Notes: generated by a model not told the origin, from the sequence alone. Shown: positions 16,806-25,563, numbered from the stretch's first letter. The stretch is DNA of 64,000 nt from Bifidobacterium canis (GCF_009727065.1 NZ_WNLP01000002.1:186001-250000); one strand, 5' to 3'. A program made the numbers and translations.

Positions 16806-17513
16806 TTAGTTCTCGGCGTTGGCGATGGCGGTCATCGCGTTGAGTGAGCGCGGATAGCCGATGTACGGCAGGCACTGGGCGACCACTTTGCGCAGGAAGT
16901 CCGCGCTGTTGCCGATGTTCATGTTGCCGCGGGCGTGTGCGGTCAGCTGCGGCTCGCAACCACCCTGCGCGCTCAGGTAGCAGAATGTGATCATCTCGCG
17001 CTGCTGGTTCGTCAAGCCGGTGCGCGTGTAGTAGTCACCGAAGCAGTTGTCGGCAAGCCAGCGGTTGATCGTGCCCTTCTTCCAGCTCTCACGCATCTGT
17101 TCGCCAAAGAACTCGGCCTGCAAAGCGGCGCCGCGCTCCAAGCGATCTTCCATTGTGGTCGTGGTCTGGTCCGGCAACGGCAGCTCCACACCGCGCTCCG
17201 TGAGCACCGTGTTCACAACGGTGAGGAACGGACGAACGCGGCCGATGCCGAGGTAATCAGTCGCCTGATACACGACTTCCTTCACCTGAACAGGGGTCAC
17301 GCCAGCGTCAAGCGCACGCTCGAGTTCCACGTGAAACTCGTCGACGCCCTGGCAGCCGAGCAGTGTGGCGAGAATTGCGAGATAGCGCGTCTCGTCGTCA
17401 AGCTTCGTGTCGCTGTCCTGAGCGACCTCAACATTTTTGAAGTGCAGCATGCGCTCCATGTAGGCAGGGTCGGTGCGCTCCAGATCTTCGTTGGTGGTAA
17501 ATGTATCGGTCAT
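16806..17513 (-). CDS. Carboxymuconolactone decarboxylase (CMD/AhpD-like) family protein
   Basis: 235 residues with two all-helical CMD repeats. The first is around 40-105 (YLAILATLLGCQGVDEFHVELERALDAGVTPVQVKEVVYQ), the second around 165-225 (REMITFCYLSAQGGCEPQLTAHARGNMNIG...DFLRKVVAQCLPYIGYPRSLNA). The canonical AhpD CxxC is not present; single cysteines and the His in LTAHARGN are. Members act in aromatic breakdown or thiol redox defence. Here the gene lies beside a cupin, a Cys-type hydrolase, a flavodoxin and reductases under LysR proteins, which points to detoxification rather than protocatechuate breakdown. Confidence 0.85.
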   Translation of the reverse strand: MTDTFTTNEDLERTDPAYMERMLHFKNVEVAQDSDTKLDDETRYLAILATLLGCQGVDEFHVELERALDAGVTPVQVKEVVYQATDYLGIGRVRPFLTVVNTVLTERGVELPLPDQTTTTMEDRLERGAALQAEFFGEQMRESWKKGTINRWLADNCFGDYYTRTGLTNQQREMITFCYLSAQGGCEPQLTAHARGNMNIGNSADFLRKVVAQCLPYIGYPRSLNAMTAIANAEN

Positions 17514-17636
17514 AGTTCCTTCTTAGTGTGTGCTTAGTGTGTGACGTCTATTGCGATGTGCCGGTTGATGTCTGCTTTTGCTGTTTTGAGCGTAAGTTTT
17601 GATGTTTTTACAGCTTTTACATGCATTTTCTGAGTC

Positions 17637-17710
17637 AGAACGGCAAATCTATCTGCTAAAACAGCGAAAATAAATAATTTCGCTGTTTTGACGCATAGAT
17701 TTGCCGTTCT
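17637..17710. repeat. Nested palindrome between the CMD and cupin genes
   Basis: AGAACGGCAAATCTAT (17637-17652) is exactly complementary to 17695-17710. Inside lies a second inverted repeat, AAAACAGCGAAA (17658-17669) with 17678-17689. Similar GCCGTTTT/GCTGTTTT segments follow at about 21-base spacing to 17735. The 315-base gap 17514-17828 holds no gene. Confidence 0.7.
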
Positions 17711-17828
17711 TGCCAAGCAGTTTGCCGTTTTAGCTGTTCGTGTGACTCTTGCCGCCGCGCAGCACGGTGCGGTATTGCGCGGCGAGGTACTACACAACGC
17801 GGTATTACGTAGCGCGGTGTGCGCGAAC

Positions 17829-18269
17829 TTACTTGAGCTTCTTGTAGTCGGCTTCGTCAACCGGCTCAAGCCATTCGTTGCTCGTGTTCTCGCCCGGCAC
17901 GGCGATGGCGATGTGCGAGAACCAGCTGCCCGGAGCGGCACCATGCCAGTGCTTCGTGTTCGCCGGAATGTTCACCACAGTGCCCGGAGTCATCTCAATA
18001 GGCTCCTGACCCTCAATCTGCGCATAGCCGCGGCCGCCAACGCAAATCAGAATCTGGCCGCCGCCCTTCGTAGCGTTGTGCTTGTGCCAGTGATTGATGC
18101 AGCCTGGTTCGAACGTCACGTTCGCAATGTTCACCTGCTCACTGCTCAGCGGCGCGAGCCAGCTGCGGCCGGTGAAATACTGCGCATATGCATCGTTCGG
18201 CTCGCCGACTGGGAAGATCAGCGTCTTCGCGTAATCCTCTGGCACACCTTGTGGAACTTCGTTGGTCAT
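17829..18269 (-). CDS. Cupin-domain protein
   Basis: 146 residues from the ATG at 18269, which has AAAGGAA upstream; the frame stays open to 18404 without a plausible site. Cupin motif 1 is INHWHKHNATKGGGQILICVGG with three candidate metal ligands, and motif 2 is PANTKHWHGAAPGSWFSHIAI. Small cupins of this kind are often found next to CMD proteins and aldo/keto reductases in Gram-positive and Gram-negative redox clusters. It lies on the same strand as the CMD gene and the alpha/beta hydrolase. The substrate is unknown. Confidence 0.85.
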   Translation of the reverse strand: MTNEVPQGVPEDYAKTLIFPVGEPNDAYAQYFTGRSWLAPLSSEQVNIANVTFEPGCINHWHKHNATKGGGQILICVGGRGYAQIEGQEPIEMTPGTVVNIPANTKHWHGAAPGSWFSHIAIAVPGENTSNEWLEPVDEADYKKLK

Positions 18270-18376
18270 GGTAATTCCTTTCGTGAAACATGCGGTTCGC
18301 ATATCTCTATGTGTGGTTTTACCGCGCAAGTTATTGCTATGTATATAAATTGTCTGAAGTTTTTCTGTGGACTGAC

Positions 18377-18406
18377 CTTTGCGAGCAATATTTATTGCTC
18401 GCAAAG
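18377..18406 (-). terminator. 14-bp hairpin after the alpha/beta hydrolase gene
   Basis: CTTTGCGAGCAATA pairs with TATTGCTCGCAAAG around a 2-base centre, beginning 6 bases past the hydrolase stop on the minus strand. No strong T-run follows. Confidence 0.5.
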
Positions 18407-18411
18407 CAAGT

Positions 18412-19395
18412 TCAGTGCAGGTTCTTCGTGAAGAATTCGTCGATGGCGTTGAACGGAATCACGTCGAGGCGGTCATACAAATCGGTGTGATTCGCGCCCG
18501 GAATGATCATGAGTTTCTTGTTCGACGGGTTCACGCCGTGCTCAAGCTGCTCGTAGGCCGCCTTGCTGAAATACAGCGAGTGCGCTTTCTCGCCATGAAT
18601 CAGCAGCACCGGATTCTCGATCTCGCCGATGTAGCTATCCAGTGGCATGTTGATGAACGAGAGCGCGGACGTCGCGTTCCAGCCGTCGTTCGAGTTGAGC
18701 GAGCGCGCGTGGTAGCCGCGCGAAGTCTTGTAGTACTCGTGGTAATCCTTGACGAACTGCGGGGCGTCGGCGGGAACCGGATCCACGACTCCACCGGCGC
18801 GCGCATAGTCTCCGTTCGCATAGTCGGCGGTGCGCTGCGCGGCGAGTTTTGCACGCAACGCGTTGCGCTTCTCCGCGGAATCGTCCGCATCGAAGTACCC
18901 GTTCGCGGTGACGCGGCTCATGTTGTATATGGTCGAGGCGACGGTCGCTTTGATGCGCGGGTCGTTCGCCGCCGCGTTGAGCGCCATGCCGCCCCACCCG
19001 CAGATGCCGATGATGCCGATCGCCTCAGGATTCACGTCACTGCGGTTCGCCAGATAGTCCACGGCGGCGGAGAAGTCCTCGGTGTTGATGTCCGGCGACG
19101 CAACGTAGCGCGGGGAGCCGCCAGATTCGCCGGTGAACGACGGGTCGAACGCGATCGTCAGGAATCCGCGTTCGGCGAGCTGCTGCGCGTAGAGTCCGCT
19201 CGACTGCTCTTTGACCGCGCCGAATGGACCGCAGATTGCGATGGCCTGCAGTTTGCCGGTTGCACGCTTCGGCTTGTAGACGTCGGCGGCGAGCTCGATG
19301 CCGTAGCGGTTGTGGAACGAGACTTTCGAGTGGTCCACCTTGTCGCTCTGCGGGAACACTTTGTCCCAGACCGGAGTCATTTCAAGCTTTGCCAT
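18412..19395 (-). CDS. Alpha/beta hydrolase, dienelactone-hydrolase-like with Cys nucleophile
   Basis: 327 residues from the ATG at 19395 (MAKLEMTPVWDKVFP). The frame is open to 19476, but that extension crosses the LysR operator region. The nucleophile elbow reads IGICGWGGMA, so the active residue appears to be cysteine, as in dienelactone hydrolases, not serine. The late motif GANHTDLYDR supplies the histidine, and LLIHGEKAHS lies at the usual position of the acid loop. The gene is divergent from a LysR regulator with a 131-base shared promoter region, so direct control is likely. Confidence 0.82.
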   Translation of the reverse strand: MAKLEMTPVWDKVFPQSDKVDHSKVSFHNRYGIELAADVYKPKRATGKLQAIAICGPFGAVKEQSSGLYAQQLAERGFLTIAFDPSFTGESGGSPRYVASPDINTEDFSAAVDYLANRSDVNPEAIGIIGICGWGGMALNAAANDPRIKATVASTIYNMSRVTANGYFDADDSAEKRNALRAKLAAQRTADYANGDYARAGGVVDPVPADAPQFVKDYHEYYKTSRGYHARSLNSNDGWNATSALSFINMPLDSYIGEIENPVLLIHGEKAHSLYFSKAAYEQLEHGVNPSNKKLMIIPGANHTDLYDRLDVIPFNAIDEFFTKNLH

Positions 19396-19454
19396 TGTTT
19401 TCCTTTGCTTACCTTGCTGTGTTTCGCTGTGTGATTCCCAGTATGTGCGCACGA

Positions 19455-19492
19455 GCGTTATAACGCAAATAGTCATTCGTTATAATGATTAT
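19455..19492. promoter_or_regulatory. LysR-type operator candidates in the hydrolase-lysR intergenic region
   Basis: A perfect 12-bp palindrome GCGTTATAACGC (19455-19466) is followed by an imperfect one, ATAGTCATT-n6-AATGATTAT (19469-19492), containing the T-N11-A type spacing used by LysR proteins. A related GTCATT...ATGAT lies at 22982 before the second lysR. Confidence 0.55.
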
Positions 19493-19526
19493 TCAGTAGA
19501 AGAATAATATTGGAAAGGTGACGCGA

Positions 19527-20396
19527 ATGGAGATTCGAGCACTGCGCGCGTTTCTGGAAGTTTCTCGGGAGGAGAACATGACGCGCGCCGCCGCCGAGCT
19601 GCACATGTCTCAACCGTCGCTGTCGAAGCTCATCAAATCACTGGAACGCGAGCTCGGCGCGAAACTGTTTGTGCGGCGCAGCTTCGGGCTGACGCTCACC
19701 GAAGATGGGCAGCTATTGCGCGAACGCGCACGTGACTTGGTGGGCATGGCCGACCGCATCGAAGACGAATTCGCCTCGCTCGGCAACGTGACCGGCGGCA
19801 CACTGTATTTCGGACTCGCGGAGTCGTTCCAAATCAAATATTTGGCTCAGCAGATCAAATTATTGCGACGCGACTGCCCGGACCTGCATTATCACGTGGA
19901 AAGTGGCGTGTCCTCCCAAGTGCTGGAGCATCTCGATCAGGGGACGTTGGATTTCGCGGTTCTGGCGCAACAGCCGGATCTGACGAAATACGAGGCTTTG
20001 GCGTTCCCGGACGTGGACAGGTGGGGCGTGATCGTGCCCCAAGGCCACCGCTTGGCTTCACGCGAGCGCATTCGCATCGATGATCTGGTCGGTGAACCGC
20101 TGTTCTGCTCCGAACAGGGCTGGAAGCGAGAAGTCGCGCGCTGGGCTGGGTCGCGTTTGCCGGATCTGCGTCTTGAAGCGACATTCGGTTTGGCTTACAA
20201 CGCCGCCGTGTTTGCCCGCGAGGGCCTTGGCGTGCTGCTCTCCTTCGACAGAATCGTTGACACAAGCGAAGGCTCTGGCTTGGTGTTCCGCCCGCTTGAG
20301 CCGGCTTTGGAGACGAAGCTGCATCTGGCGTGGCGGCGCAATCGCCCGCTCAGCCCGATCGCCGAGCGCTTCCTCAAGCAGCTCCGATCCGCGTAG
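19527..20396 (+). CDS. LysR-family transcriptional regulator
   Basis: 289 residues from the ATG at 19527, preceded by GGAAAGG; the GTG at 19518 overlaps that site. The N-terminal winged helix-turn-helix is complete (ALRAFLEVSREENMTRAAAELHMSQPSLSKLIKSLERELGAKLFVRR). The ligand-binding domain follows from about residue 90. It faces the alpha/beta hydrolase gene head to head and is the likely activator of the neighbouring minus-strand redox genes. Confidence 0.93.
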   Translation: MEIRALRAFLEVSREENMTRAAAELHMSQPSLSKLIKSLERELGAKLFVRRSFGLTLTEDGQLLRERARDLVGMADRIEDEFASLGNVTGGTLYFGLAESFQIKYLAQQIKLLRRDCPDLHYHVESGVSSQVLEHLDQGTLDFAVLAQQPDLTKYEALAFPDVDRWGVIVPQGHRLASRERIRIDDLVGEPLFCSEQGWKREVARWAGSRLPDLRLEATFGLAYNAAVFAREGLGVLLSFDRIVDTSEGSGLVFRPLEPALETKLHLAWRRNRPLSPIAERFLKQLRSA

Positions 20397-20447
20397 TGCC
20401 CCCATCTGCTGAAAACGCGAAAATCTGTGGCGGATCAACCCCTGCAG

Positions 20448-20494
20448 CCCGTTACTGTCACATATATATCAGCTATATCAGCGACAGTAACGGG
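20448..20494. terminator. Hairpin between convergent lysR and flavodoxin genes
   Basis: CCCGTTACTGTC and its complement enclose an AT-rich 23-base loop. It lies midway between the two converging stops and may terminate both. Confidence 0.5.
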
Positions 20495-20554
20495 TAATTT
20501 CGGGAGTGGCTCGACTCAAATGACATATATATACGAGTCAGTAGAAGTGGGGAG

Positions 20555-21028
20555 TCAGGCGACGGATTCCGCCCACGCGCGCATGTCTGCTTCGGTGGCG
20601 TTCGGCTGCACGCGGCGGCCGTCGATCCACGTGGCACTTGGCGCGGAATCGTGCAGTTGCACACCATTCGCGCCGCGCACGCTCGATGACGACGTGGCGA
20701 ACGTGATCAGCTTCTTGCCGGTGAAATCGTGCGATTCCAGCCATGTGCGCACAGCGCGCGGCGCGGTCTCCCACCACAGCGGGTAGCCGAGGAAGATTTC
20801 GTCGTACCCGTCGATGCTCGGATTATTTGCCAGTGCCGGGCGCATCGAGCGGTCGCGGTGCTCGGCGGAGACGCGGCTGTTCGGGTCGGTCCAGTCGAGT
20901 GCGGCGGCGTCATACGGCTCCGCAGGAGTGATCTGCGCAATATCCGCGCCGATTGCGCGCGCGAGCGTTTCCGCCGCGCGGCCGGTGTTGCCTGTCGCTG
21001 TGAAATATACAACGAGTCGCTTAGTCAT
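20555..21028 (-). CDS. Flavodoxin
   Basis: 157 residues. The FMN phosphate loop TATGNTGRAAETLA is at about 10-23, the aromatic loop FLGYPLWWETAPRAV at about 80-94, and the last loop includes TFATSSSSVRGANG. Flavodoxins of this type often lie next to aldo/keto reductases and CMD or cupin proteins and can pass electrons to quinone- or aldehyde-handling enzymes. It is followed upstream on the same strand by an aldo/keto reductase gene, separated by a strong hairpin. Confidence 0.9.
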   Translation of the reverse strand: MTKRLVVYFTATGNTGRAAETLARAIGADIAQITPAEPYDAAALDWTDPNSRVSAEHRDRSMRPALANNPSIDGYDEIFLGYPLWWETAPRAVRTWLESHDFTGKKLITFATSSSSVRGANGVQLHDSAPSATWIDGRRVQPNATEADMRAWAESVA

Positions 21029-21070
21029 ATCTTATTTTTCTCCAAAATATTTATTATTACTATATAATTA

Positions 21071-21113
21071 CTGCAATTACTGCGAACGGAGTCAATGTTC
21101 GCAGTAATTGCAG
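21071..21113 (-). terminator. 17-bp hairpin between aldo/keto reductase and flavodoxin genes
   Basis: CTGCAATTACTGCGAAC is exactly complementary to 21097-21113 with a 9-base loop. On the minus strand it follows the reductase stop by 24 bases and is trailed by TAATTATATAG. Confidence 0.6.
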
Positions 21114-21137
21114 TGTTCAGATAATTAGCTCGAATAA

Positions 21138-21989
21138 TCAGTCGCGCGGCACGTTGAACTGCGAGAGCATCTTCACCGTGTCTGGCGAGTTGTGGTCGAT
21201 GAACAGGCTCGACGCGGTGTCGAGCGAGGCGATCGTCTTCATCTCGTCGTCGGTGAGCGTGAAGTCGAAGATGTCGAAGTTCTGCGCCATGCGCTCCTTG
21301 TGCGTGGACTTCGCGAGTGCGACGATGCCGCGCTGGATGAGCCAGCGCAGAATCACCTGCGCGACGGACTTGCCGTGCGCCTCGCCGATCTTCGCGAGCA
21401 CCGGGTTGGTGAACATGTTGTCGCGGCCCTCGCCGAACGGAGCCCAAGCTTCCTGCACGATGCCGCGCTCGGCGAGCCAATTGTGCACGTCGATCTGCTG
21501 GTTGAGCGGGTTCGTTTCGATCTGGTTGACCATCGGCGCGATGGTGTTGAACGCGGTGATGTTCTCGACCTGCACCGGCGAGAAGTTGCTGACACCGATC
21601 GCGCGCACCTTGCCGTCCTTGTAGAGTTCCTCGAGCGCACGCCATGCGCCGAACACGTCACCGAACGGCTGGTGCAGCAGCATCAGATCGATGTGGTCGG
21701 TGCCGAGGCGACGCAGTGAGCCGTTGACCGAGGAAATCGTGTCTTCGTACGCGAAGTTGCTCATCCACACCTTCGACGTGATGAACAGGTCATCGCGGTC
21801 GATGCCGGACTCGCGCACGCCTTCACCCACCTGCTCTTCGTCGAAATACGCCTGCGCGGTGTCGATGTGGCGGTAGCCGATTTCGATGGCCTCGCGCACT
21901 GCCTTGGCGGTGTCTTCCGGCGGAATCTGGTAGACGCCGAAACCGAGCATAGGAATCTTGTTGCCGTTGGAAAGAGTTGCGAACTCCAT
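21138..21989 (-). CDS. Aldo/keto reductase (2,5-diketo-D-gluconate reductase-like)
   Basis: 283 residues, the normal length. The catalytic tetrad can be placed: Asp and Tyr in DTAQAYFDEEQVGEG, Lys in ITSKVWMSNF, His in LMLLHQPFGD. The NADPH-binding end reads ILRWLIQRGIVALAKSTHKERMAQN. The enzyme reduces aldehydes or ketones with NADPH; the substrate is not known. AGGAGAATATT precedes the start. Its place beside flavodoxin, SDR and cupin genes suggests carbonyl or quinone detoxification. Confidence 0.92.
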   Translation of the reverse strand: MEFATLSNGNKIPMLGFGVYQIPPEDTAKAVREAIEIGYRHIDTAQAYFDEEQVGEGVRESGIDRDDLFITSKVWMSNFAYEDTISSVNGSLRRLGTDHIDLMLLHQPFGDVFGAWRALEELYKDGKVRAIGVSNFSPVQVENITAFNTIAPMVNQIETNPLNQQIDVHNWLAERGIVQEAWAPFGEGRDNMFTNPVLAKIGEAHGKSVAQVILRWLIQRGIVALAKSTHKERMAQNFDIFDFTLTDDEMKTIASLDTASSLFIDHNSPDTVKMLSQFNVPRD

Positions 21990-22058
21990 AATATTCTCCT
22001 TAGTGTGAGATTGTAATTTTATTTGAGAATACGAATTATTTATATATTTAATTAGTAT

Positions 22059-22847
22059 TTACTTACGCATGTCTTCGACGTGCTGCAGCTCTTCGAGGAA
22101 GCGCTTCGGCTGACACTTCTGCGGGAAGTTGTCGCGATCCTCAACGCCGTCGACGCTGCCCAGCGGGTCGGATTTCAGCGCGGCGAACATCGCGTCGAGC
22201 TCGGCGTCGGTCTGCGCCTGGCCGGGCACATCCACGAGCTCGAGCGTCTTGCGATTCGCCGAGTCGTAGCCGAGTGCGGTGACGAGCGTCTGCGCGATCT
22301 GCTCGCGTGACACCGAGCCGTCCTGCGGGCCTTGCGGATCCTTGCGGTCGCCCTGCTCAAACTTCAAGTGGTGCTCGTTCGCGCCCTCCATGTCGAACCA
22401 GCCCGGACGCACGATCGTGTATTCGTTGCCGCTGGCGCGCACCAGGCGTTCGCTGCGGCGCTTCCAATCATGCGCCTGCGTGGAGCGGTTGTAGTCGTTG
22501 TTCATGTTGGTCACGCCGATCGATGTCATAAGCGAGATGCGAACCGGGCGGCCATCAAGTGCTTCCAGTGCGTTGCGCACCGCGCCGTAGTCCACGGTTT
22601 CGGTGGCGGTCGGGCCACCGTTCGAGCCTTGCGTGAACACGATGCCGTCGATGCCGTCGAGCGCCTCTCGCATCGAATCCACCGAAGTCAGGTCGCCTTC
22701 GAACACCTCGACGTCTGGGGCGAAGTGCGCGCGGCTCTTGTCGCGGACCAGTGCGCGCACCTTGTAGCCTTGCGCGCGCCCTTCTTCAACCGCGTAGCGT
22801 CCGATGCTTCCGGTGGCTCCGACGAACAGCACATGCGTTGGTTTCAT
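22059..22847 (-). CDS. NAD(P)-binding SDR/NmrA-like oxidoreductase
   Basis: 262 residues. The Rossmann motif FVGATGSIGRYAVEEG is at about 9-24, a segment GDLTSVDSMREALDGIDGIVFTQGS follows, and the middle has LMTSIGVTNMNNDY. The classical Tyr-x-x-x-Lys pair is not obvious, as is common in NmrA-like members. The gene is divergent from the second LysR gene (198 bases between), which probably regulates it. Confidence 0.85.
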   Translation of the reverse strand: MKPTHVLFVGATGSIGRYAVEEGRAQGYKVRALVRDKSRAHFAPDVEVFEGDLTSVDSMREALDGIDGIVFTQGSNGGPTATETVDYGAVRNALEALDGRPVRISLMTSIGVTNMNNDYNRSTQAHDWKRRSERLVRASGNEYTIVRPGWFDMEGANEHHLKFEQGDRKDPQGPQDGSVSREQIAQTLVTALGYDSANRKTLELVDVPGQAQTDAELDAMFAALKSDPLGSVDGVEDRDNFPQKCQPKRFLEELQHVEDMRK

Positions 22848-22981
22848 TGCGTTCCTCGATTCGTAAGTATGCTCAATATGCGTTGTCTCAGTTGCGCGCC
22901 GACGCCTGTTTGGTGATCGACGCGCAACCTGTGTTCGTTTGTTGGCTCTTACCCTAGAAGCATCATTTTGTTATTACAAAT

Positions 22982-23002
22982 GTCATTTTTCACTATGATG
23001 AT
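22982..23002. promoter_or_regulatory. Candidate LysR site before the second lysR gene
   Basis: GTCATTTTTCACTATGATGAT resembles the GTCATT...AATGATTAT site at 19471-19492. It sits 44 bases before the lysR start in the divergent promoter region shared with the SDR gene. Confidence 0.4.
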
Positions 23003-23045
23003 ATGCAAATAATGCATGTAGTAAATTTGAGAGAGTGGAAAACTC

Positions 23046-23939
23046 ATGAATATCAACGTGTTGCGCCACTTCATCGCCGTCGTGCAGGAGCAGGGAATCT
23101 CAGCGGCGGCGGATGTGCTGCAGATGAGCCAACCCGCACTATCTCGCCAAATTCGCGAGTTGGAAGAAGATTTGGGTGTCACGCTGTTCGCTCGTGGCAA
23201 TCGTGGGCGAGCCATCGAGCTCACGCCGGAAGGCGTTACGTTCTATCGCCGTGCGAGGGAAATCGTTGAGCTCGCAGATCGCGCGCGTGCCGAAGTGCAC
23301 AGGCGCGCGCCGCTCGAGGGCGTGGTGCATATCGCCGCCGCGCAGAGCAATGTGATGACGCTCGTCGGGCGCGCCGCAACGCGCACGCGCATCGCCCACC
23401 CGAACATCACGTTCGCGCTGCACGACGACCACACGCCGAACAACGTGGAACGTCTGAACAATGGTCTCGCGGATTTCGCAGTGCTGGTTCAGCCCACTGA
23501 TTTGAGCCGTTTCGATTACGCGGCGCTGCCTGGCGGCGACCATTTGGGCATTCTGATGCGCGAAGACGACCCGCTCGCGCAGTCCGCCGCAATTACGCAG
23601 AAAGTACTGCCGACGCTGCCGCTGATCGTTGCGCGTGGCTCGATTGAGCGTCGCGATCTCTCCGGCTGGCTCATCGGCGGCTCGCGCCAAGACATCAACA
23701 TCATCGGCACAATGAATCTGCTCTATAACGCGGCGTGTTTCGTGCGCGAGGGCTACGGCTACGCGCTCACTCCCGAAGGGCTCGTAGACGAAGAGCCGGG
23801 CAGTGGACTCACATTCCGCCCGCTCGACCCGCCGCTTCAGCTGCACCTGTGTGTCGCCTGGCGCAACGACCGTGACCTCTCCGCTCCCGCGCGAGCTTTT
23901 CTGCATGAGATGCGTGCGGTTATCGCCGCCGCCGAATAA
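23046..23939 (+). CDS. LysR-family transcriptional regulator
   Basis: 297 residues. The DNA-binding domain is typical (NVLRHFIAVVQEQGISAAADVLQMSQPALSRQIRELEEDLGVTLFARG, residues 4-51). The ligand domain is related to the first LysR protein here: both contain LLYNAACFVREGYGYALTPEG- or LAYNAAVFAREGLGVLLSFD-type segments. GAGAGTGGAAA precedes the ATG at 23046. The pair appears to be paralogous and flanks the cluster's divergent promoters. Confidence 0.93.
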   Translation: MNINVLRHFIAVVQEQGISAAADVLQMSQPALSRQIRELEEDLGVTLFARGNRGRAIELTPEGVTFYRRAREIVELADRARAEVHRRAPLEGVVHIAAAQSNVMTLVGRAATRTRIAHPNITFALHDDHTPNNVERLNNGLADFAVLVQPTDLSRFDYAALPGGDHLGILMREDDPLAQSAAITQKVLPTLPLIVARGSIERRDLSGWLIGGSRQDINIIGTMNLLYNAACFVREGYGYALTPEGLVDEEPGSGLTFRPLDPPLQLHLCVAWRNDRDLSAPARAFLHEMRAVIAAAE

Positions 23940-23986
23940 TCAGCAACCAGCAGTCAAAGAACCAGTACTCAAAGAACCTTCCCCCC

Positions 23987-24139
23987 GGAGAACCATCCCC
24001 ACCGGAGAATTATTTTCCCCGGAGAATTATTCTCTAATTCAGAGGGCTAATATTGAGAAAATTATTCCCCACGGAGAATTATTCTCTCACCGAGGTGCCG
24101 CTTACTTAGAGAATAATTCTCCAGAGGGAATTATTCTCA
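23987..24139. repeat. GGAGAATTATT repeat cluster between lysR and a polysaccharide deacetylase gene
   Basis: GGAGAA occurs at 23987, 24004 and 24021 (17-base steps) and again at 24073. GGAGAATTATTCTCT (24073-24087) is exactly complementary to 24108-24122. A further variant GAGGGAATTATTCTCA ends inside the deacetylase stop. The elements can fold into alternative hairpins and probably end both converging transcripts. Confidence 0.65.
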
Positions 24140-25414
24140 GTTGGGCTGCGCGGCAGCCGGCAAGCCCGCCATATCACACAGCTCGTCGACCGTGACGAAC
24201 GAATAGCCCGCTTTCTTCAAATCCTTGATGATGTCGGGCAGCGCCTTGACTGTTTCGCTACGGTCGCCGCCACCGGAGTGCATCAGCGCGATCGCGCCAT
24301 TGTGCGCATTGCCGACCACCTGCTTGCGAATCTCCTTGACACCCGGCTGCGCCCAATCGGTCGTATCGATGTCCCATAGCACATTCTTGTCGATCAGATC
24401 TGCTGCTTCTTTCCACTGCTCGACACCGAACGCGCCATATGGCGCGCGGAATGTGCGCGTCTCAGTTCCGCTCGCTTTCTTGATATCCGCGAAGCTGGTC
24501 GTGATCTCCTCGCGCATCGCATCGCGCGACATCTTCGGCAGATATGGATGCGACACACTGTGCGACGCGAGCTGGTGCCCCTCTTTGACGATGCGCGCGT
24601 CGGCGTCCGGCATCTCGAGCGACTGCTCACCGAGCTCGAAGAACGTCGCCTTCACGCTATTTTTCTTCAGAATATCGAGAATTTTTCCTGTATATTGACT
24701 TGGCCCGTCGTCAAAGGTCAGCGCAATCACTTTCTTGCCGTCCGGTCGCGGTGAATATGATTTCACGACCAGCGCCTTCGCCTTCTTCAGCATGGTTTTC
24801 TTTGCGGTTTCGCCGCTTTTCTTGCCATGCCAGACTTCCTGCACGCCGTCTTCGCCCTGCTGCGTGACGATCTGAATCGGACCATTGTTGAGATTGATGT
24901 CGGTGGGGAACGGCACGCTCGCCTTCTCTACCGTGTGCTCTTCAATGCGGTCGGTGCCGGGCGTGACCGTCATCGTCGCGTCGCGATCGAGTCGCGTGTC
25001 TGCCCACTGTTCATGCGGCACAGCGCTGCCATCTATATTCACAGTGGCTGGATTTCCGCCGGTTTTCTCAAGTACCTTATTATTCACTGAAAGCAGTCTG
25101 CCCGGCGCGCGGTCGAACGTGTTGTGCGCGCGCAGAAAGTCCGCGACCGTGGTGCCGGCGCGCGCGGAATAATTCGCTCCGTCAACCGAAATTGTCAGCG
25201 TGCGCCAGTGGTACTGCCACATCCACCACAGTCCGCCGCCCACAGCGAGCACTGCGAGAGTAATAAGTATTGTAAGAAAAGTAAATAATACTGTTTTGCG
25301 TCGTTTGTTTTTGGGAATAGTGACGTTATCTCCGAAGGAGAGTTCTTCGATCTCATCGTTGAGTTCTTCGTCTGCTTCGGAATCAGTTTGCGACGTTGGC
25401 TCGTTGCTGCTCAC
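24137..25414 (-). CDS. Membrane-anchored polysaccharide deacetylase (NodB/CE4 family)
   Basis: 425 residues. An acidic cytoplasmic tail is followed by a membrane segment (about 42-66), a region with two ubiquitin-like repeats of DUF348/YabE type (ISVDGANYSARAGTTVADFLRAHN), and a C-terminal NodB domain. The CE4 motifs are all present: TFDDGP with the catalytic and metal Asp, HSVSH metal histidines, RAPYG, DIDTTDW and the final LMHSGGG. It should remove N-acetyl or O-acetyl groups from peptidoglycan or another wall glycan outside the cell. It stands alone on the minus strand, divergent from fba. Confidence 0.9.
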   Translation of the reverse strand: MSSNEPTSQTDSEADEELNDEIEELSFGDNVTIPKNKRRKTVLFTFLTILITLAVLAVGGGLWWMWQYHWRTLTISVDGANYSARAGTTVADFLRAHNTFDRAPGRLLSVNNKVLEKTGGNPATVNIDGSAVPHEQWADTRLDRDATMTVTPGTDRIEEHTVEKASVPFPTDINLNNGPIQIVTQQGEDGVQEVWHGKKSGETAKKTMLKKAKALVVKSYSPRPDGKKVIALTFDDGPSQYTGKILDILKKNSVKATFFELGEQSLEMPDADARIVKEGHQLASHSVSHPYLPKMSRDAMREEITTSFADIKKASGTETRTFRAPYGAFGVEQWKEAADLIDKNVLWDIDTTDWAQPGVKEIRKQVVGNAHNGAIALMHSGGGDRSETVKALPDIIKDLKKAGYSFVTVDELCDMAGLPAAAQPN

Positions 25415-25563
25415 GCTGCCTCCCTGCGTTCCTCTCTGAATTCAAGGGTAGCGCATGTGCGGCGTGCGCGTGCCAGCTCGTCGCGCACTGCACACGCACC
25501 ACACAAATACGCGTTCGCGAAAAGTCGGCGCGCGGGTAGCGGGCGCGCGTGATAATAGGAATC

